Shown piece after piece: positions 48,293-60,700 of a stretch of 64,000 nucleotides of DNA. Numbering within the stretch: the stretch's first letter is position 1; each line of letters starts with the position of its first letter. Made by a program: the position numbers and the translations under genes. The stretch is from Miscanthus floridulus (Eukaryota; Streptophyta; Magnoliopsida; Poales; Poaceae), in contig NC_089598.1 of NCBI RefSeq assembly GCF_019320115.1, positions 31,763,983-31,827,982 on the forward strand. The letters run 5' to 3'. The notes below the pieces were generated by a model. The model did no database searches, had not been told where the DNA came from, and saw nothing but the letters and a program-made list of their open reading frames with translations.

Positions 48293-51200
48293 CTATACAC
48301 AACTGATCGAATGGTTTATATAAAATATAAACATAATCTTACCATAACTACAAGTGTTCAGCAAAAATTGCCAAGTACACAACATGAGTTTTCCTAATCT
48401 ATGGAGCACTACTCTCCCCTCAACAAATAGCTCGACATCTTTGGCTAACCTCTTTGCTACCTCCTCCGCATTGTCTTCCAGCCTAGCAATCTTCTCCGTG
48501 TTCATGCCCTGCGTGTATCTGGTCACCACCCATTGGAGATCCACCGAAGGGTAGTGTGACCTCATCTGTGTGAGCGTGTGGACGATGGCTCCATGGGCCA
48601 TGTTGCATACGAACTCCTTGAAGTTCGTCCACGCTGTCCGGTAATGATCCACGACCGATCGGTACGGCCCATCACCGGGCAGATGTCCCCCCTCAGGTTG
48701 CTCAGGACTGACACAGTCCAACATGGGCTGGATTCCTATGATCATCATCTCCAGCTTATCATCATGTGCCTTCACCTATTCCACAAGCACATAGAACTGT
48801 GCCTAGGCCTGGTGTTGATACTCTGCAAACAACACAGCCATATGCTAAGCATGTGCCTAACACCACACAAGTCAAAATAGTGTGAAAATACCCACGTTGA
48901 AGATCTTCAATGGCTTTCTCCTCCACTTTCTCCTTTGCCTCCAGAAGCTAGCCGAAGGCTTCCTGGGAAAGGCCGAGCTCCGTCTCTAGTGCTGCATATA
49001 ATCGGTAGACATTTCACAACGCTGACTACCAGCAAAGCAAAGTTACGAGACATACCTTTCTGCCGATTAGTGCTATGGCTAAGCTGTTCGAGCATCGACT
49101 AGTCCTCCACCTCCATTTGCTGACGCTCCTTCTCCAACGCTTGAACCTTCACCTCTAGGTCCTCCCTGCGGTGGTGCTCTTGGAGCAGGCATGCCCAGAG
49201 GTTGTTCACCGATGCTTGTAAACTCTTATTCTCCTCTAGTACTAGAGTCATCTCCTCCAGCTACCGTCGGCGCTGCTCGGACACCTTCATCACATTCTGT
49301 GGAGGACAAACGGATTAACAAACTGCACTCTTCAAGGGACCAAAAAGATCTCTTCAAGCTTACCTCAATATGACCAATCATTGATGTCAGATCGGCCCTG
49401 AGCTTCTTTGTTTCTGCGTTCGCCTCCCCCTCCTTCAACATCTCTAACTCTTCGCTGCGCGGAATGACCGTGTAGAGAAGTTGGGGAGCCAGGGTGGGCT
49501 CCTGCACTATTTCTTCGACCTCAACAGCGGCCACCATCAAAGATGCCCTCCTCGGCTATTGTCGTGCTTAGATAGGGTGTTCGAGCGCCGCCTCCACCGT
49601 CGCCGCCACTTTTTCAGCAACCACACGTGTGCCTCATGCTGCACCGCTCGGTGCATCACCTGTGGGCTTCGTACTTACTCCTTCAAGGCCACTTGACGTC
49701 GCCACCGCACCCCACACCTCCTATACACCAGGAGTGCCCTCGTCATGCAATCCACTGCTAGGCGAGGTCGGTCCAGTTGCTGAGGGATCCTCCGTAGTAG
49801 GGGCAAACGTCCTTGCAACCATTGGTTGTTCCGTGGTGGGGGCAACCAGATCTGTTCTGGCCTCCTCTGACTCGGTGTGGGGAGCTCATAGCTCTTCCAC
49901 GTGCCTTCCATCATCGACAGCAGAAGGCTGCAGGTCCTCCATCGATTCCGCACTTCAACAAAAAAATTCGTTAAGAAATAAACCACCGCGCTAATGAAAT
50001 ACGTTAAATAAGATAAGACACTCATAATTGGGACTCCTGCTACGCAGACCGGAACTAGCGCCCCCACCTGGAACCAGTCTGTCCAGCAGGCGAATCGCTC
50101 GGCGTCTCCACCGCCACCACCGGAACCGCCCGGGTGGTCTCAGGGACTATGGTGGTCACCCACACTGCTTCCACAGGGGGCATAACTATGGTCTCGGGGA
50201 CTCCAGCGGCCACTCAAGAAGTTGCCTCTGGTGCCACATGAGTTGTTGTCGCCGAAGTCGCCCAAACACTGTCAGGTGTCGCCGTCATGGTTTCCCTCAT
50301 CCATGGCATCTCGTGCATCTCTGCTCTAGCTAGCGCAGCTGGCGGGGGCGTCCTAACCCTCGAAGAAGGTGGTGCCACCGGCCCATCATCATCCGACGAG
50401 CTCGAAACTATCATTTGTCGCCTCTAGTGCTAAGTGGCAGCGCTGATGCTCACCGGCCGCTTTTCTCGATGAGACGACCCTCCCATTTTCCTTCTCTTCG
50501 AGGATGGCTCCTCGTCCGTAGGCTGCTTCCCCTGGAGTTTCTCACAGACATGTGACCTCCGCTCATCTCCATCTCCATCGTCATGATCATCTGACGTGTC
50601 CCCACCAGCTTCCGAGCTAGCCCGATGCTGAGGACTACTCGGTCGAGCATCAACACCCCTCAGCCAGTCAGCTGACGGTACTACCGAGAAGTACACCGTC
50701 CGGTCCTACCCATGAATATTCAAGAGCATGAATTATTATGCTACAACAAAAAAGGAATCAAACGAAACTAGAAATAAGACTTTTACCCGTGGTGGGAGGT
50801 TCCCTACACTGAAGGCTCTCTGCTGGTCATCGATCTTATGACAACCCACGAGGTTAAACAACACCCCAACCCACCGCATGACTTCATCTCGATCAATTGG
50901 CTCGGGGACCTCTCGGGTCCCATCAATATCCCTGAGGAACTCATTCGCGAGATGTGCCCTCTCCTTGCTGGGCTGGCATCGATAAAAAGTGAAATTCGTT
51001 GCTACTATGACCCCATCCACCCTTCTCCGATTGAGCAATGTCAAGAGCTCCTTCACTTGCTCCATTCCATTGGCACCAGGTTCTCCGACCACTTGGCGTT
51101 GCTCATGGGAATCTGATCAATGTCACATGCCACATGGTGTTCCCCCTATGGCATGTGGAACCACCGCTGCGCCTAATACTTCACGTTTGTGTTCAACAGG

Positions 51201-52363
51201 GTAGCGATGTATTGGCCAACCATCCCATCCCAAAGCTACAAGTACGCGCTACCTACTATCCTAGATCCAGATCCCATCCCCACCAGCTTTCGAGCTGGCC
51301 CGATGCTAGGGACTACTCGACCGAGCATCAACACCCCTCAGCCAGTCAGTTGACGGTACTGCCGAGAAGTACACCATCTGGTCCTACCCATGAATATTCA
51401 AGAGCATGAATTATTATGCTGCAACAAAAAAAGGAATCAAACGAAACTAGAAATAAGACTTTTACCCATGGTGGGAGGTTCCCTACACTGAAGGCTCTCT
51501 GCTAGTCGTTGATCTTTTGACGACCCACGAGGTTAAACAACACCCCAACCCACTGCATGACTTCATCTCGGCCAATTGGCTCGGGCACCTCTTGGGTCCC
51601 ATCAATATCCCTGAGGAACTCATTCGCGGGATGTGCCCTCTCCTTGCTGGGCTGGCATCGACAAAAAGTGAAATTCATCGCTACTATGACCCCATCCACC
51701 CTTCTCCGGTCGAGCAATGTCAAGAGCTCCTTCACTTGCTCCATTCCATTAGCACCAGGTTCTCCGACCACTTGGCGTTGCTCATGGGAATCTGATCAAT
51801 GTCACATGCCACATGGTGTTCCCCCTATGGCATGTGGAACCACCGCTACTCCTAATACTTCACATTTGTGTTCAACAGGGTAGCGATGTATTGGCCAACC
51901 ATCCCATCCCAAAGCTGCAAGTACGCGCTACCTACTATCCTAGATCTAGATCCCCCTTGAGCTTTCAAACAGAAGAAGTGGCGGAAGAGATCAAAATGTG
52001 GAAGAATGCCAAGATAGGCTTCGCAGAAATGGATAAAGACAGAGACATGAAGGATGGAATTTGGGCCTAGATTACTGAGACTAATCCCATAATAGTCAAT
52101 CAACCCACGAAGGAATGGATGGATCGGAACACCAAATCCGTGATAAAAGTAATCTTCAAAAACCACTAATTCATCGCCACGGGGGTAGGAAAGCTCTCAC
52201 CATGAGCCGGACGCCATCCCGCTGTCACCCTATCGGGCAGCATGCCGTCCACCACCAACTGGTTGAGCGTTGCCTCGTTGCTGACGGAGCTCACCCATTC
52301 CTCGACGTGATTGAGCTCGTGTGATGCCCTACTCGAGCTGCTACGATTTCTTTTGGGCGCCAT
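48293..52363 (-). pseudogene. Element E antisense gene, PF04195-like, multi-exon, partly duplicated
   Basis: On the strand opposite to element E, the gene starts MAPKRNRSSSSRASHELNHV at 52363. After a frameshift near 52165 it reads FGVPIHPFLRGLIDYYGI, CEAYLGILPHFDLFRHFF (about 52130-51990), the PF04195-type core. Next comes a block with NEFLRDIDGT and VPEPIGRDEV, present twice because of a 678-bp tandem duplication. Then follow DRTVYFSV... and a Ser/Asp-rich acidic segment (50690-50430). The far part (48775-48293, GMNTEKIARLEDNAEE) is helical. Between exon-like blocks lie GT..AG segments, such as the one from about 50788 to 50708. Stops are frequent. The function of this protein group is unknown. 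Confidence 0.65.
50598..51953. repeat. 678-bp tandem duplication inside the element E antisense gene
   Basis: The units at about 50598-51275 and 51276-51953 match closely. The marker GAGCATCAACACCCC recurs with an offset of 678 bases (50645 and 51323), and CGCTACCTACTATCCTAGAT marks both ends (near 51246 and 51927). Unit borders are approximate. Confidence 0.88.
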
Positions 52364-53455
52364 CTAACAGATCTGTGGCTTGAAGGAGACTATGAGCTTG
52401 CGGTTACTTTGATGGCGGAGTAGTTACCGAGTGATGCGGTGTGGGCGCGAGGAAAAAGACGAAGTGGCGAAGAAAAGGTGGGGAATGTGCGTCGGGGTTG
52501 CACCGCTCTTATAACGGTTCGCCCCCTGACCCTTTGCCTTCCAGTTTTTTTGGAAAACCCACATCTCCCCTGCCGTATTCTCCCCTAAAACCTCCACGCA
52601 TCGTTAGGCCGTCGAGTGGGCCTTATAGGCCACCGCGTCAAACTGCGTTGAATGCGGAGTGATGAAACAGAGTCCAATGCTACGCGTTGTTTCAACGGAG
52701 TCAAGATATTTTCTGACCCTACTACAAGATACCTTCATCATGTTCCAGCAGGCTTGGGGACTACATGTGTACACGTCATCTTGCGATGGCTGTACTATTT
52801 TTCTCAGCTAAGATAAACGGTTTTAGCACCCACAAACTGCCTCTTTGGATCCTAGCACCACGAGACTGCTTCACCTAGTGCCAGTCTCGGGAACTAAGTG
52901 TGTACACTTCACCTAGCGGTGAATGTATTGATTGCCTGGTTTGTATATTTTCTTTGACCCTGTTATAAGATTCCTTCATCATTTTCCAGTAGGCTCGGGG
53001 ACTACATTGTGTACAATGCACCTTGCGGTGCATGTACTGCTTTTTTCCCACGGTGTTTCGACTTCGTCAAGTCTGCCATCTGATGCCTCTGCTCTGCTCT
53101 GAAGACCACGTTGTCAGAGCCATCGCAATAGGCACTTAAGTGTGTACACTTCGCCGGCCGAGACTTCCAAATTTTTTTTACTTGAGCTCCTTACATCCTA
53201 TTGGCAAACCTTGAAGCTTCAAGTGAGCCCGAGCTCGGCTTCCAGATTGAAACACATGGACATCTGTTTCTACAGCTCGGACGTCATGTTCAATAGCTCG
53301 GATGACGTATTCAATAGTTCGGACGCCTGTTTCAACAGCTCGGCTACTAGTCAATCTAGACGGACGCCTGCTTTTGACGACCGACGACTAGCTGGACTGC
53401 TCGAACAAACTCAAGACGGCGTTGCTCGACGGATACAAGACGCTCGGGGACTAGC
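52364..53455 (+). other. Element E 3' noncoding region
   Basis: No gene is supported. The stretch contains repeated blocks of the type GGCTCGGGGACTACAT...GTGTACA with CACCTAGCGGTG or similar (near 52750, 52890 and 52990), a purine-rich motif repeated as in element A, and short Ser/Asn-rich ORFs near 53260-53340 made of an imperfect repeat (CAATAGCTCGGAC). Confidence 0.6.
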
Positions 53456-53947
53456 TGTGGGGGGTATAACCCCCGATACCCACAGGGATGCACATGGGCC
53501 GAGCCGCTAGGGGAGGCCTAGCCCACGAGACCACGCAGGGGCTGCGTCGCCAGTCGAGGCCCAGCGTGCAAGACGACGCTACGTGAAGTATGTCGTAAGT
53601 CAGCGTGCCTCGTAAGACTGTGTGAAGTTCCTCGTCGATCTAGGAAATCTGCTCGGATATGCTAGATTACCATGATATTGTAACTTTCTTTCTTTCAGGA
53701 TAGAAACAACCGATCTGTAACCCTACCCCTCAGGCTATATAAGGCGGTAGGGACCTCCTCGTTTTGATCTGATCATACGCAATACAATCCACAAAGACAT
53801 ACGACGTAGGATATTACGTTAAGCCGATGGTCCGAACCTATCTAATCGCAGTCTCTCGCGTTCTGTGTCACCATTCAGTTCTCTCACGCGCACCTCTACC
53901 GATTCGTCTACTGCTGTGGGCATACTTCTTGGTAGACCGCCGATCAG
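53456..53947 (+). repeat. Element E 3' LTR
   Basis: The LTR starts TGTGGGGGG directly after GCTCGGGGACTAGC, a typical purine tract and LTR start for Tat elements. The first 30 bases form a hairpin (GGGGGGTATAACCCCC, then CCCACA). A TATA box, CTATATAAGG, is at 53735-53744. The right edge is uncertain because a MITE begins at 53948, and no 5' LTR is present for comparison. Confidence 0.65.
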
Positions 53948-54080
53948 CAGCCTGTTCGGTTGGGGCTGAAACGATTGTATACGATCGTAGATTATTACTG
54001 TTGACTGGTTTAGTGTGAGAGAAAAATACTGTTCTAGCTAGAAATTTACGATCGTTTACGACCAAGCCAATGTTACCTGT
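53948..54080. mobile_element. hAT-like MITE
   Basis: The left end reads CAGCCTGTTCGGTTGGGGCT. Inside is CGATCGTAGATTATTACTG and the stretch AGAGAAAAATACTGTT. The same family occurs at 57496-57602. The right end is weak (ACGATCGTTTACGACC), so the border and target duplication are unsure. Confidence 0.55.
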
Positions 54081-54292
54081 TTTGGCATGTAGTGACGAGC
54101 ATTTTTCTAGTCGTCAGGCATGACATAATTGCTGCATCTGCAGGGGCAGGGGGGGGCCAACTTTTGCTTTTCTGAGAAACGACAGTCTTCCATGGTAGGT
54201 GTAACTAATATTCTCGGATAAAGGAGTAAAGTAGTGTACAACATCACTGCTTTGCCATTCCTTCATTATGCATTATTCTTTTCTTTAGGGAG
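54081..54292. other. Short intergenic stretch
   Basis: I see no gene here. It separates the MITE from the likely 3' end of the host gene. A G-run is at about 54149-54157. Confidence 0.6.
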
Positions 54293-54298
54293 TTTATT
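54293..54298 (-). terminator. Candidate poly(A) signal of the LMBR1-like gene
   Basis: AATAAA on the minus strand lies about 490 bases after the stop codon at 54784. It is a plausible 3' end signal, but the real cleavage site needs transcript data. Confidence 0.4.
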
Positions 54299-54783
54299 TA
54301 TAATATATTGTCCGTTGCGGATGTTTTTTGGAGTTATCTGTTCTGAGTAAGCAATCAGATAGAGCATGACAGATGCAGTGCAGCAAGAGAGTATGCAATG
54401 ATCAGAAATACATCTGTCATCCCACAGATGATACTTTGGACTTGCATTGCACGTACTGTACATTTTAGTGTTTTACCCTCTTTGTGACACCTCTAGCCTC
54501 CTACGCGCAGGACAGACCCTCACGTTACCAGACACCAGTTCATGTTCATATACACTTCTTCAAACGAACCAGTAACCTGGGTCCCCCACGAGCATACAAA
54601 ATTCTGTACGTTCTGTACCTTGGTCAAGTCCTTGTCATCCTGTGTCCACTCCTTTGTGTTTCTAGTACCTCTACTCCTTCACAGCCTGAGCTTTCTTGTT
54701 TCCTACCTTGAGAATTTGAGATACATCAACCGAAAAACTCAACAACAGTGTTGGACGCGTTTGTGTTGCTGCCCCTACTGTCG

Positions 54784-57700
54784 TCAAGGTAATCCATCGT
54801 CGTCGAGGTGATCCGCATCCGCGTTGCTCGAATGCCGTTTCAGTTTCCGGAAGATCTCATCGAGCGTTTCCGTAGCAGATTCATTCGTCCCGGCCCTAGG
54901 AGACAGGCTCAAACGGAGGAACTTCTTGGAGCCCATGCTTGCTCTGAAGTTCTGAAGACCCATCTTCATTGAGGCCCACCTTGAGGCCGTGTCAGCCGGT
55001 GAATCTGGAGCCAGCTCTACAGAATTTCCGGTGTCTAGCTTAATGGAGGCCGGTGAATTTTCCTTCTGAACTTGCTCCACTGGTTTCGGACTGCTGCACT
55101 GTTCCCTGACTGAAGAATATATGTGAGCAACATCGCCGCTGTGTTTCGGCTGGGCGGTTCGTTCCGGCTTCGTCTCCACTGTATCCTCACCCTGTGCAAA
55201 ACAAGTTGAAGATTAGCTGAGAGTGGAACTGTTATGTGGCGGCTAGGATTGAGAGGAGAGAGCTGAGGGGAGCGACAGCGGCTGACGCGTACCCGTGCGC
55301 TACAGTACCGCGCGGGTACTGTTCACGTGGTGGTGCGGCGGCTAGGGCTAGGGGCGCAGGGGGAGGCCGGCCGTGAGAGAAGGGATTTCCTTCTAATCTC
55401 TTGCTTCCTTCTAGATTGATACATCTCCTCTCATTATATAGAGAGGTCTGACTTGGCCCCTAAGCAAGCGACTAATTAACCCTAATGGGCTAAGGCCCAA
55501 TAGGTCCTTGACTCCTCTAACACTACACCCCACCTGGACATGCAGCTCGTTCTCGAGCTGCAATCTAACGATGACACTAACGATGCCTTCACTAGACACA
55601 AACCTAACACCTAAAAATAAGTCTTTTACATCTCGGCTTATTTTATTGACCTGAAGAAGACTATGACTCTTTATTTTTGACTCCTGAAGATACGGCGGGC
55701 ACCCTCCGCTTGCTGGACCAGCACGTGTGTAGCCACCTGGATCCCATGGAGACCATCGGAACGAGAAGGGTGCACGGGTATGGCCACCTAGAATTGGTGG
55801 CAACAGCAACCAGCGGAGACGTGCTCGTGGCGGACGGTGGCGGAATACGATGGCGCTAGGCAGTGCGTCCCCGCCGGTGACAAGGAGGGAAGCTGCTCCC
55901 ATATCGCCGGTGCCGCAGAGTTGGAGTTCGCCGCCCACGGAAAAAACACCATGCTTGCGCCTGAAGACAACAGCAGGTTGGCGCAGTTGCTGGTGGCCGT
56001 CCGACCAGGCGAGGTCGATCGACAATGCTAGGCCGCGCTCCCCTATGCTAAGGTCGACCGCCGCCAAGGTCGCCTCGTGCATAGGTGAGCGCATCTTCTG
56101 CAGCCGCCGGCGCGCTAGGAGGCCACGCGCCGCAGCCTGCAGCCGCACCGCCGCAAACACCTTGCAGGCACTTGCCCGCGCAATCGCCTTCCTCTCCGTG
56201 AGCTGCAAGGCTGCTGCTGTAGGGATGACTGGACGCCGCCGCTTGAAGATGGGGTGTTGTCGTCCCTGCCGGCGCGCTAGGAGGCAATGCGCCACCGCCT
56301 GCAGCTGCGCCGCCGATGCCTGGATGTCATCCACGCCCCTGTAGAAGACGCCATCGCTGTCCTGCTGTGGCGGCACGGGGCTGGGGGTGGTGTACGACGG
56401 GATCAGTGAAGGAGAGGTGGACAGCAGCGCGGGACTGCTGCTCTCCGCGCCCGTGCTGTCCAGCGAGGGCGACGCGGCGGAGAGCGTCGGCATCAGGCTG
56501 CTGCCGTGGAACAAGAGGCCGTCCACCCCGCCATCGAGGACGCCCGGAGCCAGGGCGCCGCCAGGCGCCATGACAACCCCGCTGATCTGAGGCATGGCAT
56601 AGGGGAAGATCGCCTGCGGCTGCCACGGCTGTGGAGGTGGTGGTGGGGGCGGCGGAAGGAGGCCCGCCACAGATTGCTGCAGGGTGGAGACGTTGAGGCT
56701 GAGGGCATCCACCGTATAGCCGATCTGATCCATGTTGCGGGCAAATTGTTCCATCACACCGGCTAAACCCTCGAGGGTGAGAGCGGTGCCAGAGGTCTCC
56801 GAGAGTTCGGAGGACGCGGACGGCAGCGGAACGGACGACACCGGCGTCGGCAGGACGCCGGAGGATTGCGGAGCTGTGGACATCGTCCTGGAAATCTCTG
56901 ATACCAGATGTTATGTGGCTGCTAGGATTGAGAGGAGAGAGCTGAGGGGAGCGACGGCGGCTGGCGCGCTACAGTACCCCCGCACACTACAGTACCGCGG
57001 GTACTGTTCATGTGGTGGTGGCGGCGGCTAGGGCTAGGGGCGCAGGGGGAGGCCGGCCGCGGGGCTTCGTCCACGGCCGACAAGAGAGAAGGGATTTTCT
57101 TCTAATCTTTCCTTCTAGATTGATACATCTCCTCTCATTATATAGAGAGGTCTGACTTGACCCCTAAGCAAGCGACTAATTAACCCTAATGGGCTAAGGT
57201 CCAATAAGCCCTTGACTCCTCTAACAGGAACATCCAAATGGACTAGAATTTTGAGCTCAAAATCTGCCGAAAAGAAGGGTTCGGACAACTGGATGACACA
57301 GTGAAGACAAATAGTAACGCCATTGCTGAAAAAGGACTATGATGCAGCCAAATTAATTCGCACCTGTGGTAAGTTTCCAGATTCGACGTCTTTGCCTAAA
57401 CAGCTGAAATTTCTTGCTAGTGGAGTTGCATGCTCACTGACTTTGCGTCCTTGTTCCAATGAGTTTCTCTCTGCAGAAGAAAACAAATACACGAGACGAT
57501 CGTAGATTATAAGCTGCAACAGTATTTTTCTCTCACACAAAACCAGCCAGCAGTATTTCTGACTTATAATCCACGATCGTTTCAGCCGAAACGAACAGGC
57601 TGGATATCTGATAGGACAAGCCATCGCTGGAGCAAAATGACTTCTAAAATCAAGCAGGGTTTCCAGAAAAACCATTAGCAACAGGCTAGATGTTTCCGAA

Positions 57701-60700
57701 ACCATTAGCAGGGTTTGATTATTTTTTTTCGAAACAAAGCAGGGTTTGGAATAGTCTGTGTAAGCATGATAAGTTGATTATTGACAGAGGAAACTGAAAT
57801 CCCAATAAGCGCGTAACAGCGAAGCAGTACCAAATTACTGGAGGCATGTGGGGTAAGAAGACAAGATATCATCATGTATACATAATGAAATTCTTACCTT
57901 TCTGAAGAATAAATACTCCAGATGGATCCAACCCATCCATATCTTCTTCTTGGTCAGTCCAGCACTTGAACCTTTTCAAGCTCCCAAAAAAGTCTATCAG
58001 ATGCTCAAAGAAATTTCCGGCGACCAATAAAGTATAAACAACCATAATAAGTGGGTAGATTTTGTTGAAGGTTCTCCCAAAGAAAGGTACAACGTCATCA
58101 ATGTTTCCCATTCTCTACATATTAGTACAAGAGGTGATCAGTCAAGCAGTCAATTGGGACATATCTGGTAACACCAATATAAGGACAAGAGAATCCTGCA
58201 TTCTGCACTTGCAGTGAAAAAACGTGTCGCTGCATTTTAAGTATTTCCTTATAGGGTACACAAAATTAAGGTGATGAATTTGATTATTTTTGGAGCAGTG
58301 ATTATCTGAAAGAGCATAAATTCTAACCGGGACCTGAATTTGGCATGCAAACTGTAAACTCACAATCATTTATTGTTTTTCTACTTCTTTTTCCTGGTGT
58401 GCACAAAATCATGGTATTTTTTTTCCCAAATATCAAAAAATAAAAATATTTTCATCATTTTTTTTCTGAGCAAACACCAATTATGAAAGTTTGAGATCAA
58501 GAATGACTACTCAAATACCACATATTGATTTTATTCATTGCCAACAATGTAGTGAAAACAGTACAAGAAAGGAACATGCAAAGATTATCACCTTTTCAAA
58601 AGTAGTTTTAGCATTACCACCAAGGTGAATGAGATTCAGGAAGTTGTAAGAAATGGGCGGTGCATATCTTGCAACCATTCTGCAGAGAAACATTTGATGT
58701 AAAAGTTCGATTAGAATGCAGAAAGGAGCTTTTAACAATTAATGTCATTCAAAGTATCAAAAGGTGGAAAACTGGAAAGCTTACGAGCAGATCATAAGCA
58801 AGCTGACTGAACTAGTTTGTCCTGGGGTCAACGAATATAACAGCATCATCCCTATCCTAATCAGTGAATAGTATGTGCAGATGCACATATACATCAAGGG
58901 AACAAATGCAGCAACCTGTTAAGAGGCCACTCTAATCAGCAAAAAGAATAAGGTTAAACTTATTGTTTTGGAAGTTTTTCTTTAATTTCGTGAAATTGCA
59001 TCAAGCAGAATGAAGAAAGGTATTTAAAAAATAAAAGAATGGCAAGGAACAACAATGTTTGATCCTCTAGAAAAAAAACAGATTTTGACAATCCACCAGG
59101 AATTTTTTCTCACATGTTAAAGCACAACAGTTGTGTATATGACGATTGATGAATAGAATTGAGAAGCAAAGGATTAACAAAATCTCATGCAAAAGAAGTT
59201 ATGTTTATAGAAAAAAAAACATGTGCTTCTGTGTGAAAGTAGGATCCATGTGTATATTTTACTCCAAACTGGGTAAGGCTTGCCACTGACACCCTTTCCC
59301 AGACTCCGCATAGAGCAGGAGCTCTCTGCACTGGGTACGCCCTTTTTTAATAGCCAATGATGACAAGGCAAAGCTGCAGCAATTGAATGAACAAATTTCT
59401 TACCTGGACTAGAACTTCTTGCTTTCCTACAACATTTATAAGATTGGAGAAAAGTGACAGATCAACATCACTTGGCAGCAAAGTGGCCTCAGCCAACAGT
59501 ATGGAAGCCGAGACACATCCAAGGATAACAGCAAGTACTCTCATAAGTTGCTTTCTCAGTAAACAGCGCCAAATGAATTCTGAAAATGTCAATGTGCCTT
59601 TGAATCAGTTACCATGAATTATTGAAAATTCAGGGTGGTTAGCTCAGAACCCTATGTGTTGGATATGATAGAAGATAGATGAGACAGTGTTGTGTATAAC
59701 AACGTATCTTCACTATAAAATTTCTTGAAACACTTTTCAGCTGTAAAATTAGGAGCCATGATTTAATGTGAAATTATTGACTATCAGTACAACTTGTAGA
59801 TTCTTGCAAGACATCTCCAGCTGTTACGTCGTATTGATGGACACATAAGTTTAAAATGGTGAAAAATATTTCTCTACTATTAATACAATGATACACAGTT
59901 CTTCTGCGTATTCGAGAAAAAAAATGGTGAAAAATACCTGTGGAGTCAAGGAAAGAACCCAGTGTGCCTGATCGATTTTCCCTGAAACTTGACAGATATT
60001 TCCTGTAAAAGTTAATAATAAATGAGATACACAGATGCTTGAAACAGACCTCTCGGAATATTTTTTCTCATGATGACAAGTTTTTAACCAGCTTGCAAGA
60101 CTTGGTGATTGAGGCAGTTCGGACAAATTTGATGCACATATGCTGAAATGTAACAAAGTAAATCTACCAAAATATCAAGGGTAATCTGCGGAAATATCCA
60201 TGTTTCATTACCATCCAAGTCTGGAAGTGCTGAAGGGGCCAATGTAGCAAAAAGTTTCGAATGTTGGACTTGCACTTGCTCGTATCACTAATGCTACTTA
60301 TAACTTCTGCATGATAATCCAAACCCAGCAAACATGTTTTGTTCATATGCAGTACCATCTATCACTCCTGCTGCTGCTAGTGCTAGTTTATCAGTTTGTA
60401 TTCATGATTTATCTGTTGATTAAATTAAACCTAAAATTATTATTTGATCCAACAACAAAAATACCAAATAAAATTCACCGATTAGATAGAGCAAAAGACA
60501 CATCAAAATACTTCTAAAGTTTCCCATTGAAGGTTTATTAATAGTCAAGACCTGTAACTACCCGTGCTAAACCTAAATTTCTCTGCTGTCATATGAAAAT
60601 AGGTCTCATGAACGGTCATAGCCATTTCTATGCAAACATAAACAATACTCACCATCCGCTAGCATAACGTTGCTCATAGTTTCTAATAGTGTCTTCTAGT

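Larger units (their letters stand above)
55230..57226 (-). mobile_element. Element I, small non-autonomous LTR retrotransposon
   Basis: This element is 1,997 bp with LTRs of 293 and 318 bp (TGTTATGTGG...CTCTAACA). The 1.4-kb body has a tRNA-iMet primer site at 56895-56906 (minus strand TGGTATCAGAGA) and a purine tract beside the left LTR. A minus-strand TATA-like CTCTATATAATG lies in each LTR (55432-55443 and 57136-57147). It has no pol. It lies in the same orientation as the host gene, so its sense RNA would match the pre-mRNA strand. Confidence 0.93.
55192..57363 (-). other. Intron 13 of the LMBR1-like gene, 2.2 kb
   Basis: The intron holds the LTR element I (55230-57226). The MITE at 57496 lies just outside it, in intron 12. 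Without element I and one target copy the intron would be about 170 bp. The donor is CCACAG|GTGCG and the acceptor TTTGCACAG|GGTGAG. The acceptor is 33 bases from the element's edge. Confidence 0.9.

Noticed and set aside
55677..56766. Plus-strand ORFs opposite the element I ORF
   Set aside because: They are shadows of the longer 490-codon minus-strand frame in GC-rich sequence.
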